In this document: positions 18,151 through 27,260 of the stretch, piece after piece
Numbering within the stretch: position 1 is the stretch's first letter
How the letters are laid out: every line of letters starts with the position of its first letter
From: Candidatus Latescibacterota bacterium
GTDB taxonomy: Bacteria > JAAXHH01
Assembly: GCA_022821085.1 (NCBI GenBank)
Contig: JAJEEG010000006.1
Location: 2,129,330 to 2,193,329, forward strand
Direction of reading: 5' to 3'
Length of the DNA stretch: 64,000 nt
The notes under the pieces: model-generated
The model's input: only the letters and a program-made list of their open reading frames with translations
What the model was told of the DNA's origin: nothing
Databases searched by the model: none
Made by a program: the position numbers and the translations under genes

Positions 18151-20982
18151 CTACAGCGCGTCCGGATCCGCGGCCTCAGGCACCTCCGACGAGGCCGGCG
18201 ACCGGGCGGCCGGCTGCGCCTCGGGATCCAGCACTTCCGGAATGGGAAGGCCCCGGTCGGCCAGCTGGGTCTCGATGCCGGCACGGTCCCCCACGAGCAG
18301 GTAGCCCGCGCGCCGGGCGTCGAGGTATTTGCGGGCGGTGTACCGCACCTCCTCCAGGCTGACTGACCGCAGGTTCTCCACCGCGTCCCGCATGTCCGTC
18401 ATGGGCCGCTCCGAACTCCACAGGGCGCCGATGCTGCCCGCGATGCGTCTCAGGGATTCGAACCGCTGCGCGTAACCGCGGATCCGTCCGGTGCGCGCTT
18501 CCTCGAGTTCGTCTTCGCTCACCGGCCGGTCACCGCCCAGTCCGGCCATTTCGGCCATCAGTTCCTTCACGACCTCGCCGGTCTTGTCCGCCTGTATCGA
18601 CGTCTGTACCTTCCAGTACCCTGAGACCCCGAGCAGGCCCAGCGACGTGGATACGCCGTAGGTATAGCCCTTTTCCTCCCGCAGGTTCTGGTTGAGGCGG
18701 GACTGGAATCCGCCGCCCCAGATCGCGTCCACGAGCCGGAGGGCGTGGTAGTCGGGCGTATCGCGGTTCGGTGCTTCGATGAACTGGCAGACCACGGTCT
18801 GCGGCGCGCCGGGACGGTCCACCAGGTAAACACGGTTCGATCTCCGGTCTGGGGAGGGATCCGGCACCTCCTTCGCGGGCCGGACGTCGACGCTCCACGA
18901 GCCGAAACGCTGGTCCGCCAGCTTCATCGCCTGGTCACGGGTAATGTCGCCCACGAACACCAGGGCGGACTGGTCCGGCCGCCAGTTCTCCTCGTAGGCC
19001 CGGGCGATCTCGTACCGCGACATTTCGGCGACGGAAGACGCGTAGCCCTGCACCGGCCGGCCATAGGGATGATCCTCGCCAAACACCAGCCCGGGGCACA
19101 ACCGCTGGGCGAGGGACTGGGGATGGGAGGCCTGTTGCTTGAGGTGGTCCAGGTGGCGGTGGCGTTCCCGCTCCAGCTCCTCTTCGGGAAACAGGGGATT
19201 GCGCGCGACGTCGGCGAAAAGAGACATGGCCGCGGAGAGCTTGTCGGTCAACACGTCCAGTCCGATCCGGGCCGATTCGAGATACATGGATTTGCCGATG
19301 ACCGTGCCCAGCCGGCTCAGGGCCTCGTCGAGGTCCAGCGCACCGTAGCCGCGCGTACCCTTGTCCATGGTCTGCAACATGAGCTGGGCCATCCCGCACC
19401 GGTCGGGCGGATCGTGTACGCCGCCGGACTTCACGTTCAGCGAAACCGCGACCTTAGGCAAATCGTGGTGCTCGACGACCAGCACCTCCAGGCCGTTGTC
19501 CAGCCTGTCCTCGTGCACCTCCGGCGTCTGAAAGGGCGTGTCCGACCCGAGCGCCGGGACCAGGGACCGGTCGAGGACGCCATCCGAGTCAGGCTGCGCC
19601 GGCCCGTCCCCTGCCGCCTGCGCGGACGCCGGTCCATCGCCTGCCGCCTGCGCCGCTGCCGGGCCTGACCCGGCCGCCGCCTTCGGCAGCGTATCGGGGA
19701 AGTACCGGAGCGTCAGGCCATGGCGGGATACCAGCCACCGCTTGACCGTTTCGGCGATCTTCGAACCGGTCAGGTTCCGGAACCGGTCGTGCTCGACGTG
19801 GAAGTACCCCGGGTCGTTTTTGTAGGTATTCGATTCGTTCAGCCGGTCGGCCTTGCCGCCGAATCCGCCGATACGCTCCAGGCTGGAGACGTACTGGTAC
19901 TCCCACACCGTGCGGGCGCGCTCCACTTCGTCCCGGGTCGGGCCGCCGGACGCCAGTCTCGCGATCTGGCCGTTCACCAGGTCTTCTACCTCCCGGGCGT
20001 CGCAGCCCGGCCGGACGGTCGCGATGACGCCGAAGAGACCGGCGATCTCCCTGGCGTAGTTGAAAACGCTGACCTCGGTGCACAGTCTCCGGTCGTAGAC
20101 CAGCAGCTTTTCGAGGCGGGAAGAGAGGCCGTCGCCCAGCACGGCCGCGGCCGCGTCGAGGGCCGTTTCCTCGGGTTCGAACCGTTGCGGCGCCGGCCAG
20201 ATCATGTGGACCCGGGCCTGGGGCACGCGGTCTGTGACCTCCACGATCTTCCCCTCGGCCAGGGCAGGCACCCAGCGGCGCTGCCGCTCGAGGAGCGGGC
20301 CCGGTTCAAGCCCGCCGTAGTAGTGGGTTATGCGGTCCCGGGCGAAGTCTTTGTCGAAATCGCCGGCGATGACCAGCGACAGGTTGTTCGGCGTGTAGTA
20401 GGTCCGGAAGAACTCGGCCACCTCGTCGACCCCGGCCGCTTCCAGGTCCTCGTGCCGGCCGATGACGGGCCAGGAATAGGGATGTCCGGCGGGGTAGAGG
20501 TGCTCGTTGACCAGCTCGTACCAGCGGCCGTAGGGCTGGTTCTCCGTGGTCTGCCGGCGTTCGTTGCGGACGACCTCGCGCTGGTTCTCGAAGTTCTCCC
20601 GCGTGAGCGCGTCCGCCAGCGTGGCGACACGGTCCGACTCCAGCCAGAGCACATATTCGAGGTTGCCCGAGGGCACGGTGGCGAAGTAGTTGGTGCGGTC
20701 GTTGCTCGTGGTGCCGTTGACGCCGCCTTCCCGCAGGTTGCCGCCCGCCTGTTCGATGTATTTGAAATACCCGTCCGGCGCGTTCTGCGACCCTTCGAAC
20801 ATCAGGTGTTCGAAGAGGTGGGCGAACCCGGTCCGACCGGGCCGTTCCACCTTGGAGCCCACGTGAAACCAGTGGTTGACATGCACCACGGGCAGCTTGC
20901 GGTCCACGTGCAGGATGACCTGCAACCCGTTGGGCAGGATGAACTTCTCGAAGGATACCCGAGGAAGATCCGATTGGGCCAT
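18151..20982 (-). CDS. M16-family zinc metallopeptidase, two-repeat form
   Basis: A 943-residue pitrilysin-type peptidase made of two M16 halves. The N-terminal half (about 10-430) carries the inverted zinc motif HLFEH at 55-59 and the downstream Glu in the ENQREVVRNERRQ helix. The C-terminal half (about 500-900) lacks HxxEH but keeps the R/Y-type substrate-closing region (GGGFQSRLNQNLREEKGYTYG). The halves are joined by a low-complexity linker with an AAGDGPA repeat, and the tail is Ala/Pro/Glu-rich. No clear signal peptide is seen. Such enzymes degrade peptides within a closed chamber. Confidence 0.9.
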   Translation of the reverse strand: MAQSDLPRVSFEKFILPNGLQVILHVDRKLPVVHVNHWFHVGSKVERPGRTGFAHLFEHLMFEGSQNAPDGYFKYIEQAGGNLREGGVNGTTSNDRTNYFATVPSGNLEYVLWLESDRVATLADALTRENFENQREVVRNERRQTTENQPYGRWYELVNEHLYPAGHPYSWPVIGRHEDLEAAGVDEVAEFFRTYYTPNNLSLVIAGDFDKDFARDRITHYYGGLEPGPLLERQRRWVPALAEGKIVEVTDRVPQARVHMIWPAPQRFEPEETALDAAAAVLGDGLSSRLEKLLVYDRRLCTEVSVFNYAREIAGLFGVIATVRPGCDAREVEDLVNGQIARLASGGPTRDEVERARTVWEYQYVSSLERIGGFGGKADRLNESNTYKNDPGYFHVEHDRFRNLTGSKIAETVKRWLVSRHGLTLRYFPDTLPKAAAGSGPAAAQAAGDGPASAQAAGDGPAQPDSDGVLDRSLVPALGSDTPFQTPEVHEDRLDNGLEVLVVEHHDLPKVAVSLNVKSGGVHDPPDRCGMAQLMLQTMDKGTRGYGALDLDEALSRLGTVIGKSMYLESARIGLDVLTDKLSAAMSLFADVARNPLFPEEELERERHRHLDHLKQQASHPQSLAQRLCPGLVFGEDHPYGRPVQGYASSVAEMSRYEIARAYEENWRPDQSALVFVGDITRDQAMKLADQRFGSWSVDVRPAKEVPDPSPDRRSNRVYLVDRPGAPQTVVCQFIEAPNRDTPDYHALRLVDAIWGGGFQSRLNQNLREEKGYTYGVSTSLGLLGVSGYWKVQTSIQADKTGEVVKELMAEMAGLGGDRPVSEDELEEARTGRIRGYAQRFESLRRIAGSIGALWSSERPMTDMRDAVENLRSVSLEEVRYTARKYLDARRAGYLLVGDRAGIETQLADRGLPIPEVLDPEAQPAARSPASSEVPEAADPDAL

Positions 20983-21083
20983 AACTCATCCCGGTAAAAG
21001 GAACGCAAGGATAGATTGACGAAGAACAAGTGTGCGGCGGCGCGGCGGCGGCGCGGCGGCGGACGTGCTAAGTTCGACCGTCG

Positions 21084-21149
21084 GTCAAACGCGTTCCAGG
21101 ACGCCCCGTTCACGGGCCGCTCCCGGAGTCATACGCGTTCCAGGACGCC
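21084..21149. repeat. Copied 3' end of the Gfo/Idh gene
   Basis: A 22-bp sequence ending ACGCGTTCCAGGACGCC occurs at 21128-21149, where it encodes the last residues (GVLERV) and stop of the oxidoreductase. It recurs with one mismatch at 21084-21105, just downstream of the gene. A GCG-rich microsatellite lies nearby at about 21035-21062. Confidence 0.75.
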
Positions 21150-22193
21150 GGACTTCGCCGACCGGTAGGCGGCGTCCAGGATCATGACCGAACGCATGGC
21201 CGCATAACCGGGCGTATAGTTTTCCACGTCCCGTCCGAGCACCAGGTCGACGAAGTTCTCCGGCGGTCCCTCGCAGCTGTAGGCGCCCGCGTCGGGGGCC
21301 ACGTCGTGGACCTGGTCCTGCCCGTCGTGCCGGTGGATCGCGAGGCGGGCGCGTTCGACGTCGAGCAGCAACATGCCCTCCGAGCCGAAGATCCGGATGT
21401 CGAGCTGGAACATCTGCCCCTCCGGGATATCGCCCGAGCCCGACAGCGCTCCGATTACGCCGTCCTCGAAACGCACCGTCACGGCGTCGTACATCTCCAC
21501 CCTGGATTCCGCCTCGGTCATCATGGCGAAGACTTCGCGGGGCATCAGGCCCGTGAGCCAGGACATGAGGCCCAGGCTGTGGGACATCTGCGCGTGCCCG
21601 TAGCCTCCGTCGGCCACCACGGGATCGGCCCAGGTGGCCGGATCGGGCGCGAAGAGCCCCCCGCCGTTGGCCTCGTGGTCGAAGTCCAGTCCCTGGAGCA
21701 GCCCCCGGATGGGCGAGGCCATGTGACAGAGCACGGACTCGATGTTTCCGACGACCCCGGCATCGAGTTGCCGCTTGGCTTCCTGGATGTACGGCTTGTG
21801 GTGCCACCCGTAGGGAACGAGCAGGTGAAGCCCACGCTCATCCGCCAGCCGGACCAGTTCCCTGGCGTCGGCGCTCTTCGTGCACATGGGCTTTTCGACC
21901 ATGACGTGCAACCCGCGCTCCAGGGCCGCGGCGGCGTGCTCGAAGTGCAGCGTGTGGGGACTGGACACCACCACGCCGTCGAGCTCGACCTCGTCCAGCA
22001 TCCGGAGGTAGTCTTCCGTCCCGTAGGGCACGCCGAAGGCCTCCTGCACCTGGCGCAGTTCGTCCTGCCCGAGCCGGCAGACCGCCGTCAGTTCCACATC
22101 CCCGGCCTCGTCTGCCCGTTCGCGTAGCACTGGCAGGTGATTGGCCGTCGCCCACCACCCGGTGCCGATGAATCCTATGCGTGCCTTTTCCAT
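21129..22193 (-). CDS. Gfo/Idh/MocA-family oxidoreductase
   Basis: A 354-residue NAD(P)-dependent sugar or cyclitol dehydrogenase-like protein. The N-terminal Rossmann motif is IGFIGTGWWA (6-15), and the conserved EKP motif (VEKPMCTKSADA) lies near residue 100. A C-terminal alpha/beta substrate domain follows. Substrate unknown. A CAGGAAC site precedes the ATG. It lies 36 bases downstream of the beta-propeller gene on the same strand, so the two may be cotranscribed. Confidence 0.88.
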   Translation of the reverse strand: MEKARIGFIGTGWWATANHLPVLRERADEAGDVELTAVCRLGQDELRQVQEAFGVPYGTEDYLRMLDEVELDGVVVSSPHTLHFEHAAAALERGLHVMVEKPMCTKSADARELVRLADERGLHLLVPYGWHHKPYIQEAKRQLDAGVVGNIESVLCHMASPIRGLLQGLDFDHEANGGGLFAPDPATWADPVVADGGYGHAQMSHSLGLMSWLTGLMPREVFAMMTEAESRVEMYDAVTVRFEDGVIGALSGSGDIPEGQMFQLDIRIFGSEGMLLLDVERARLAIHRHDGQDQVHDVAPDAGAYSCEGPPENFVDLVLGRDVENYTPGYAAMRSVMILDAAYRSAKSGVLERV

Positions 22194-22229
22194 GATGGGT
22201 TCCTGTTGTTTTCGGTCCGTGCCGTGTTT

Positions 22230-22859
22230 TTATGAACGCGTGCCGCGAAACACGCCGCCCGTCGTGGCGTCCACGATCCAGACTTCATTCTGCCAGAGCG
22301 TGAACCCGTGCGGTTCCGGTCCCTCCACGTCCAGCCGGTCCAGCTGCTCGCCCGTATCGGGGTCGTACAAAAAAATGGCGCGATGGTTGGTCTCCACGCA
22401 CCAGAGCCTGCCGTTATCCCACGCGATGCCGTGAGGCCGGTCGCCCGGTGCGGGGAAGGACTGCAGCACGGTCCATGTATCGGGGTCCATGCGGTAGATG
22501 GTGGCGTCCGGGGGCGACGACATCCACAATTCCCCGTCCCGCCACTCCAGGCCGTGGGCGCCGGTATCCTTCGCGCCCGGCGTGGCGAAGCGCTCCAGCG
22601 TTCGGCCGGAGCCGGGATCGATCTTCAGGGTCTCGCAACTGTAGGTGGACGACACCCAGAGGTGGACGCCGCTGTGGGTGATCCCGCTGCCCCGGTCGGA
22701 GTCGCTGTCGAAGATCCGCAACGTCCTGCCGTCCCGGTAATCGTGCAGGCTGATCCGGTTGTCGCCCTGGTCCAGTATCCAGAGGCCTTCGGTAGTGGCC
22801 TGCAGCCCGTTGGGATGGGGACCGGGCGCGTCGAAGGCGTGGCTGAGGGTGAGTTTCAT
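22230..22859 (-). CDS. Vgb/SMP-30-like beta-propeller protein
   Basis: A 209-residue protein made of about five blade-like repeats with the pattern G-L-W-x-D/V...I-x-x-x-D-P (TEGLWILDQGDN, HLWVSST, ELWMSSPPDATIYRMDP, RLWCVETNHRAIFLYDP). It resembles streptogramin-lyase/SMP-30-type six-bladed propellers, often lactonases or sensor-like proteins. No signal peptide is present with the chosen start, the ATG after AAGGAAGGG. The catalytic function is not determined. The gene is divergent from arsR. Confidence 0.65.
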   Translation of the reverse strand: MKLTLSHAFDAPGPHPNGLQATTEGLWILDQGDNRISLHDYRDGRTLRIFDSDSDRGSGITHSGVHLWVSSTYSCETLKIDPGSGRTLERFATPGAKDTGAHGLEWRDGELWMSSPPDATIYRMDPDTWTVLQSFPAPGDRPHGIAWDNGRLWCVETNHRAIFLYDPDTGEQLDRLDVEGPEPHGFTLWQNEVWIVDATTGGVFRGTRS

Positions 22860-23023
22860 GCTACAGCCCTTCCTTGAACTGGCACTGCTGTACAGGGAAA
22901 CCGGAGTGGAACACCATTTCAAAAAATGCAGCCGCGCCACCGGGCTGTCAAGGTTCAAAGGAGGCATCTGAACAGGATGTGCCGCCCGTCCATCGGGCGT
23001 CGGCAGCGGCATGAAAAAAGAAT

Positions 23024-23060
23024 TGACGGGCGGATGCCATTACAATATTTTTAGAAATAT
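23024..23060 (+). promoter_or_regulatory. Promoter and operator of arsR
   Basis: TTGACG (23024-23029), 16-base spacer, TATTTT (23046-23051). Overlapping the -10 and running into the start codon is a perfect inverted repeat ATATTT-TTAG-AAATAT (23045-23060), a fitting site for autorepression by ArsR. Transcription would begin about at the ATG at 23059, implying a leaderless or nearly leaderless message. Confidence 0.5.
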
Positions 23061-23373
23061 GGAAATGATCAACGCGGAATTCGCCCCTGCCTCTCTCGAG
23101 GCCGAACAGCAACACGCCGAAGCGTTCAAGGCGCTGAGCCACGGGACACGGCTGGCGATCTTCTACCATCTTGTCCGCCAGGGCGAAGGGGGCGATACCG
23201 TCGGGAACCTGCAGGAGGCGCTCGGCGTCCCCTGGGCTACCCTCTCCCACCACCTGGACGTCCTGCGCCGCGCCGGCCTGCTGGCGTCCCGACGCGAGGA
23301 ACGGTATATCTACTACCGCGTGCGGCCCGAACGGGTAAGCGACCTGGTGCGCCTGCTTACCGCCTGCTGTTGA
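23059..23373 (+). CDS. arsR: ArsR-family metalloregulator
   Basis: A winged-helix repressor of 104 residues (an upstream ATG at 23011 would give 120, but the promoter lies between them). The core is FKALSHGTRLAIFYHLV, then the recognition helix VPWATLSHHLDVLRRAGLL and the wing REERYIYYRV. No CVC motif is present in the DNA-recognition region; a C-terminal Cys-Cys pair (TACC) may bind As(III). ArsR proteins repress until metalloid binds. The arsI-like gene follows 79 bases downstream, so it is the expected target together with arsR itself. Confidence 0.85.
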   Translation: MEMINAEFAPASLEAEQQHAEAFKALSHGTRLAIFYHLVRQGEGGDTVGNLQEALGVPWATLSHHLDVLRRAGLLASRREERYIYYRVRPERVSDLVRLLTACC

Positions 23374-23452
23374 ATCACCGGTCGTTGAACGAGGAACCGG
23401 TTCATCTGGAAGGACGCTGTCGCTTATGCCGATACCCATTCAGGAGGAAGAC

Positions 23453-23977
23453 ATGTCGGTTTATCCCAAGATCCATCTGTCGTTTCCCGTCCGCGACCTG
23501 GACCGGAGCATCGCATTCTACAAGAAGTTCTTCGGCGAGGATCCCGTGAAGACCCATCCCGGGTACGTGAAGTTCCTGCCGTCCATCGCCCCCCTGAACC
23601 TGGCCCTGCACGCGGATGGGAAGGCCGCGGGCGACGGAGCGAACCATTTCGGCATCGAGGTCCGGGACCACGAGACGGTCCTGCGGCACCTGCAGCGGAT
23701 CAGGGTATCCGGACTGGAACCCCGGGAAGAGATGGACTGCGACTGCTGTTACGCCAACCAGGACAAGTTCTGGGTGGAGGATCCGGACGGCCGCGAATGG
23801 GAGATCTACGTGCTGAACCGGGACCTGGACGAACCCGGCGGGCGGGGCCTGGATGTATCCGGTGGGAACGATGCATCCGGCGGGCGTGGCGAAGCAGCCT
23901 GTTGCGCGAAACTTGAACCGGGCGGCCCTACCGAGCAGGTGCGATCGTCCGATGCGACGAGCTGCTGCGGCGGTTAG
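23453..23977 (+). CDS. arsI: ArsI/CadI-type VOC dioxygenase (C-As lyase)
   Basis: A 174-residue vicinal-oxygen-chelate enzyme. Candidate Fe(II) ligands are His8, His65 (NHFGIEV) and Glu117 (DGREWEIYV). A vicinal Cys98-Cys99 pair (CDCCYANQDKFWV) matches the organoarsenical-binding site of ArsI, which breaks the C-As bond of trivalent methyl- or aryl-arsenicals. The tail adds Cys pairs (AACC, SCCGG) that may bind metalloid. The start follows AGGAGGAAG. It sits right behind arsR, making a two-gene arsenical-response unit. A CadI-type cadmium-induced relative is the alternative. Confidence 0.82.
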   Translation: MSVYPKIHLSFPVRDLDRSIAFYKKFFGEDPVKTHPGYVKFLPSIAPLNLALHADGKAAGDGANHFGIEVRDHETVLRHLQRIRVSGLEPREEMDCDCCYANQDKFWVEDPDGREWEIYVLNRDLDEPGGRGLDVSGGNDASGGRGEAACCAKLEPGGPTEQVRSSDATSCCGG

Positions 23978-24095
23978 ACAAGATCCGGCCTGGCGCGGAT
24001 AACGCACGCTGGCCGGGCGAGTTGGACCGATGTACCGGCCTGCCGCGGGCAGCAAGCCGGACCGATCACCAGTTGTTACCGAACGGGAGCAGACC

Positions 24096-25214
24096 ATGAA
24101 ACCGGACACGCTGCTGGTCCACGCGGGAGGAGGATTGGAGCCGGGCTCGGGAGCCATCGCGCCTGCCATTCACCTCTCGACCACCTTCGAGCACACGCCG
24201 GACGGCGAGGCGACGAACGACCACGTCTACATCCGGATGGGCAACCCGACCCAGGACCGGCTGGAAGAGGCCCTGTCGGCCATCGAGGACGGCGCGGCTT
24301 CGCTCGTCTGGGCATCGGGCATGGCGGCGGTTACGGGCTGTGTGCAGACGCTTGAGCCAGGTGCCCACGTGCTGATGCACCGGGACGTGTACAGCGTCAC
24401 CCGCGCGGTCGGCAAGGAACTCCTGCCGAACTGGAACATCGAGGTGAGCGACGTGGACATGACCGACCTGGACGCAGTCGGGCGCGCAGTGCGGCCCAAA
24501 ACGGCGCTGCTCTGGGCAGAGACTCCGTCGAATCCCGCCATGGACGTCATCGACATCGGCGCGGTGGCCGGCATCGCCCACGCCGCCGGCGCCCTGCTGG
24601 CCGTGGACAACACCTTCGCCACACCGGTGATGCAGCGGCCCCTGCAGCACGGCGCTGACATCGTCATGCATTCCATGACCAAGTACCTGGGCGGCCACAG
24701 CGATGTGCAGGGCGGCGCGCTCGTGTTCAAGGACGGCGGAGACCGGGTCGAACGGGCTCGTCGCGTGCGCACGATCACCGGCGGCGTGCTCTCGCCCTTC
24801 AACGCCTGGCTGGTCCTGCGGGGATTGCGATCACTGGGCTGCCGCATGGCGCGCCACGTGGCCAACGCGGAGGCCATTTCCGCGGCGATGGCCGGTCATC
24901 CGGGGATCGAGGGCGTCGACTATCCCGGCCTGCCCGATCACCCGGGTCACGCCGTCGCGACGCGGCAGATGGATGGGTACGGCGGCATGCTGTCCCTGCG
25001 GATCAGGGGCACGCGGGAGGACGCGCTGCGGGTTGCAGGCAAGGTCCGGCTGATGCGGAACGCCACGAGCCTGGGCGGGGTGGAAAGCCTGATCGAGCAC
25101 CGGCAGTCCATCGAGGGGCCCGGTTCGGTAACGGCGCCCAACCTGCTCCGGCTGTCTCCCGGACTGGAAGCGGCCGAGGACCTGATCGACGACCTGGTTC
25201 AGGCGCTGGAGTGA
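24096..25214 (+). CDS. Cys/Met-metabolism PLP enzyme (cystathionine gamma-synthase/lyase-like)
   Basis: A 372-residue fold-type I PLP enzyme. The cofactor lysine is Lys196 in SMTKYLGGHSD; PLP-contact Asp171 is in VDNTFATP. The GNPTQDRLEEALSAIE and ETPSNP motifs are family hallmarks. It could be a cystathionine gamma-synthase, gamma-lyase or methionine gamma-lyase; sequence alone does not decide. The start is at the ATG after CGGGAG. It is about 120 bases after arsI on the same strand, possibly supplying thiols, though that link is inference. Confidence 0.88.
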   Translation: MKPDTLLVHAGGGLEPGSGAIAPAIHLSTTFEHTPDGEATNDHVYIRMGNPTQDRLEEALSAIEDGAASLVWASGMAAVTGCVQTLEPGAHVLMHRDVYSVTRAVGKELLPNWNIEVSDVDMTDLDAVGRAVRPKTALLWAETPSNPAMDVIDIGAVAGIAHAAGALLAVDNTFATPVMQRPLQHGADIVMHSMTKYLGGHSDVQGGALVFKDGGDRVERARRVRTITGGVLSPFNAWLVLRGLRSLGCRMARHVANAEAISAAMAGHPGIEGVDYPGLPDHPGHAVATRQMDGYGGMLSLRIRGTREDALRVAGKVRLMRNATSLGGVESLIEHRQSIEGPGSVTAPNLLRLSPGLEAAEDLIDDLVQALE

Positions 25215-25225
25215 GGTCGGCGGGT

Positions 25226-25305
25226 CGCACTGGTTGCAGCGGGACCGATGGGATATGAGGCCGGGCCGCACTGGTTGCAGCGGGACCGATGGGATATGAG
25301 GCCGG
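25226..25305. repeat. Tandem 41-bp duplication after the PLP enzyme gene
   Basis: A 39-bp identical sequence beginning CGCACTGGTTGCAGCGGGAC is present at 25226-25264 and 25267-25305 (period 41), starting 12 bases after the stop codon of the upstream gene. Confidence 0.9.
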
Positions 25306-25319
25306 CGGTCTCGCCGTGT

Positions 25320-25628
25320 TTATGCTGCGGGCTGGCAGCTTCCGCAGGGGGCGTATTCTTCCGCCGCCTTGTCGAGGGCGATGGCCCGGGCATTGCCGTT
25401 CAGGAAGTGGCAGTCGGACCGGTGGTACTTCGAGCCCCCATCGGTGACGTAGACGATCGGTACGTCCAGATCCTCCGCTGACTTCGAAGGCCAGAACCGG
25501 TTGTTGACGGTCAGTTCGATACCCTTTTCGAGCAGTTCTTCCGCCATCGCCCGGATCAGTCTGCGTTTGTGCCACGTGAGGGCGGTAAGCGCCGCCGTAG
25601 CGGCCACGGCAATGATCAGTCTAATCAT
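25320..25628 (-). CDS. Membrane-anchored protein with a YHR-C-PC-C metal-site-like motif
   Basis: A 102-residue protein. An N-terminal hydrophobic anchor (about 1-18) is followed by a basic segment (HKRRLIR). A compact domain then reads VYVTDGGSKYHRSDCHFL, then EEYAPCGSCQP. The YHR-x2-C...PCxxC pattern recurs at the ends of many secreted nuclease-like or SH3-associated bacterial proteins and looks like a structural metal site. No enzymatic function can be assigned. AGGAAACC precedes the ATG. Confidence 0.6.
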   Translation of the reverse strand: MIRLIIAVAATAALTALTWHKRRLIRAMAEELLEKGIELTVNNRFWPSKSAEDLDVPIVYVTDGGSKYHRSDCHFLNGNARAIALDKAAEEYAPCGSCQPAA

Positions 25629-25980
25629 GGTTTCCTAATCCTTTTCTTCATGGTCTTCAGCTTCTTGCACGGCCCGGCCGGTGAAACGCGTCGATCATGG
25701 TAAAGCCCGGCCGGCGAGACGCGTCGCTCATCATAAGGTCCGGCCGGCGAGACGCGTCGCCGGCGCCGGAAAAGCCCGCGAAGGCCCGTTGATGGCACCG
25801 GGATTCGGATAACAGTCCAATATAACGAATACGACCTCGATAAACAAGCGGAGAATACGCCGGGAAGGCGGGTTTTCGCCGTCTCCGGGGCCTTGACAGC
25901 ACGCGATCCGAACCCTATTATAAGTCGTTCTGACTGACCCGCTATTTGGTACGTATTACCTAAGACAAACTGGAGTAATC
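25629..25980. repeat. Intergenic region with 33-bp triple repeat
   Basis: A GC-rich unit built on CCGGCCGGCGAGACGCGTCG is repeated at 25672-25703, 25705-25736 and (partly) 25738-25760, with period 33. The rest of the region carries the promoter for the next gene. A minus-strand frame runs through the repeat but has no ribosome site or family features. Confidence 0.75.
25893..25921 (+). promoter_or_regulatory. Strong sigma70-type promoter
   Basis: TTGACA (25893-25898), exactly 17 bases, then TATTAT (25916-25921, five of six matches). It drives the Gfo/Idh and sugar-isomerase pair and gives a leader of about 50 bases. Confidence 0.75.
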
Positions 25981-27249
25981 ATGTCAAAGATCAGACTGGG
26001 ACTGGTGGGTTGCGGAGGCATGGGGCACCGGCACCTTTACGGGCTGGCCGAACTGCACCGTACCGGCCTCTGCCGGTTCGAACCCGTGGTGGCCTGCGAC
26101 CCCCGCAGGGAGAACGCCGAATCCCTGGCCGGACACGTTGAGGACCATTTCGGCATCCGTCCCGCGGTGGTCGCGAGTCTGGACGAAGTGGACGCCGGCG
26201 ACCTGCAGGCCGTCGACATCTGTACCGATCCGCGCCACCATCACACGGTGTGCGCCGATGCGGCGTCCCGGGGATGGGACGTGATGACGGAGAAGCCCAT
26301 GGGGCTCACGATCCGCGCCTGCCGCCTCATGCGCGAGGCAACGGACGGCGCCGGACGCATCCTGTCGGTGGCGGAGAACTACCGCCGGGATCCGGTTAAC
26401 CGGCTCGCCAAGGCCCTGCTGGACGCCGGCGTGATCGGGACGCCCCGCTACATGGTCCACAACACGGCCGGCGGCAGCAACAAGATGCTGATCACCGTGT
26501 GGCGGCACCTGAAGAACGTCAGCGGACTGCTGCTCGACGTGGGCGTTCATTTCGCGGACATCCTGGAGTACTTCATGGGTCCGGTGTCGGATATCTACGC
26601 CCAGACGCGCCTTCACGAGAAAATCCGCTACAACGACATGGCGGGCAAAGATCCGGCGACGGCCTCCCGCAACTCGCCGGCCGGGGTCTACGAGCACTGG
26701 CAGGCGGAGATGCCCGCGGAATTCGAGGTGACCGCCGAAGACGCGGCCTATGCCACGCTGACCTTCCAGAGCGGCGCGGTCTGCCAGTACCTGGAAGAGC
26801 ATGCGACCTTCGGCAAGGGATTCTGGCACCGGGGCATCTATGGTTCATCCGGGTCGATGGAACTGCCCGGCGACCGTTCCGGCCAGCCGTTCTCCATTGC
26901 CCTGGAAGGCAAGACCATCGAGGGCGACGCGCTCCTGGACCTCGTGCCGGACTTCGCCCTGGACGAGGCGACCGCGGCGCTGTTCGGCGGCGACAGCATG
27001 TGGAAATACAGTTTCCCCTTCCCGGAAACGGACCGCAAGATCATCGCCATCGAGTACGCCGATTTCGCGGAAGCCATCGATGAAGGCCGACAGCCCGAGG
27101 TCGACGGCTACATGGGCATGCGCTCGGTCGCCGTCTCCTACGGCATCATGGAATCGGGCCAGGCGGGCAGGGCCGTCACCATGGACGAGATCATGGCGGA
27201 CGAGACCAACGGCTACCAGCAGGAAATCAACGAAAGCCTGGGTATCTGA
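25981..27249 (+). CDS. Gfo/Idh/MocA-family oxidoreductase
   Basis: A 422-residue NAD(P)-dependent oxidoreductase. The Rossmann motif is LVGCGGMGHRHLYG (8-21) and the EKP motif (TEKPMGLTIRACR) is near 105. A long C-terminal substrate domain includes NYRRDPVNRL and GVHFADILEYF. A GGAG site precedes the ATG. It is followed 11 bases later by a TIM-barrel sugar isomerase, the classic pairing in inositol- or sugar-oxidation pathways, but the substrate is not identifiable. Confidence 0.9.
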   Translation: MSKIRLGLVGCGGMGHRHLYGLAELHRTGLCRFEPVVACDPRRENAESLAGHVEDHFGIRPAVVASLDEVDAGDLQAVDICTDPRHHHTVCADAASRGWDVMTEKPMGLTIRACRLMREATDGAGRILSVAENYRRDPVNRLAKALLDAGVIGTPRYMVHNTAGGSNKMLITVWRHLKNVSGLLLDVGVHFADILEYFMGPVSDIYAQTRLHEKIRYNDMAGKDPATASRNSPAGVYEHWQAEMPAEFEVTAEDAAYATLTFQSGAVCQYLEEHATFGKGFWHRGIYGSSGSMELPGDRSGQPFSIALEGKTIEGDALLDLVPDFALDEATAALFGGDSMWKYSFPFPETDRKIIAIEYADFAEAIDEGRQPEVDGYMGMRSVAVSYGIMESGQAGRAVTMDEIMADETNGYQQEINESLGI

Positions 27250-27260
27250 GGCGATCGCTC

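Noticed and set aside
25657-25902. A minus-strand frame through the 33-bp repeats
   Set aside because: The 33-bp period is a multiple of three, so it translates as an 11-residue repeat (DASRRPG-like), but there is no ribosome site and the sequence is explained as an intergenic repeat.
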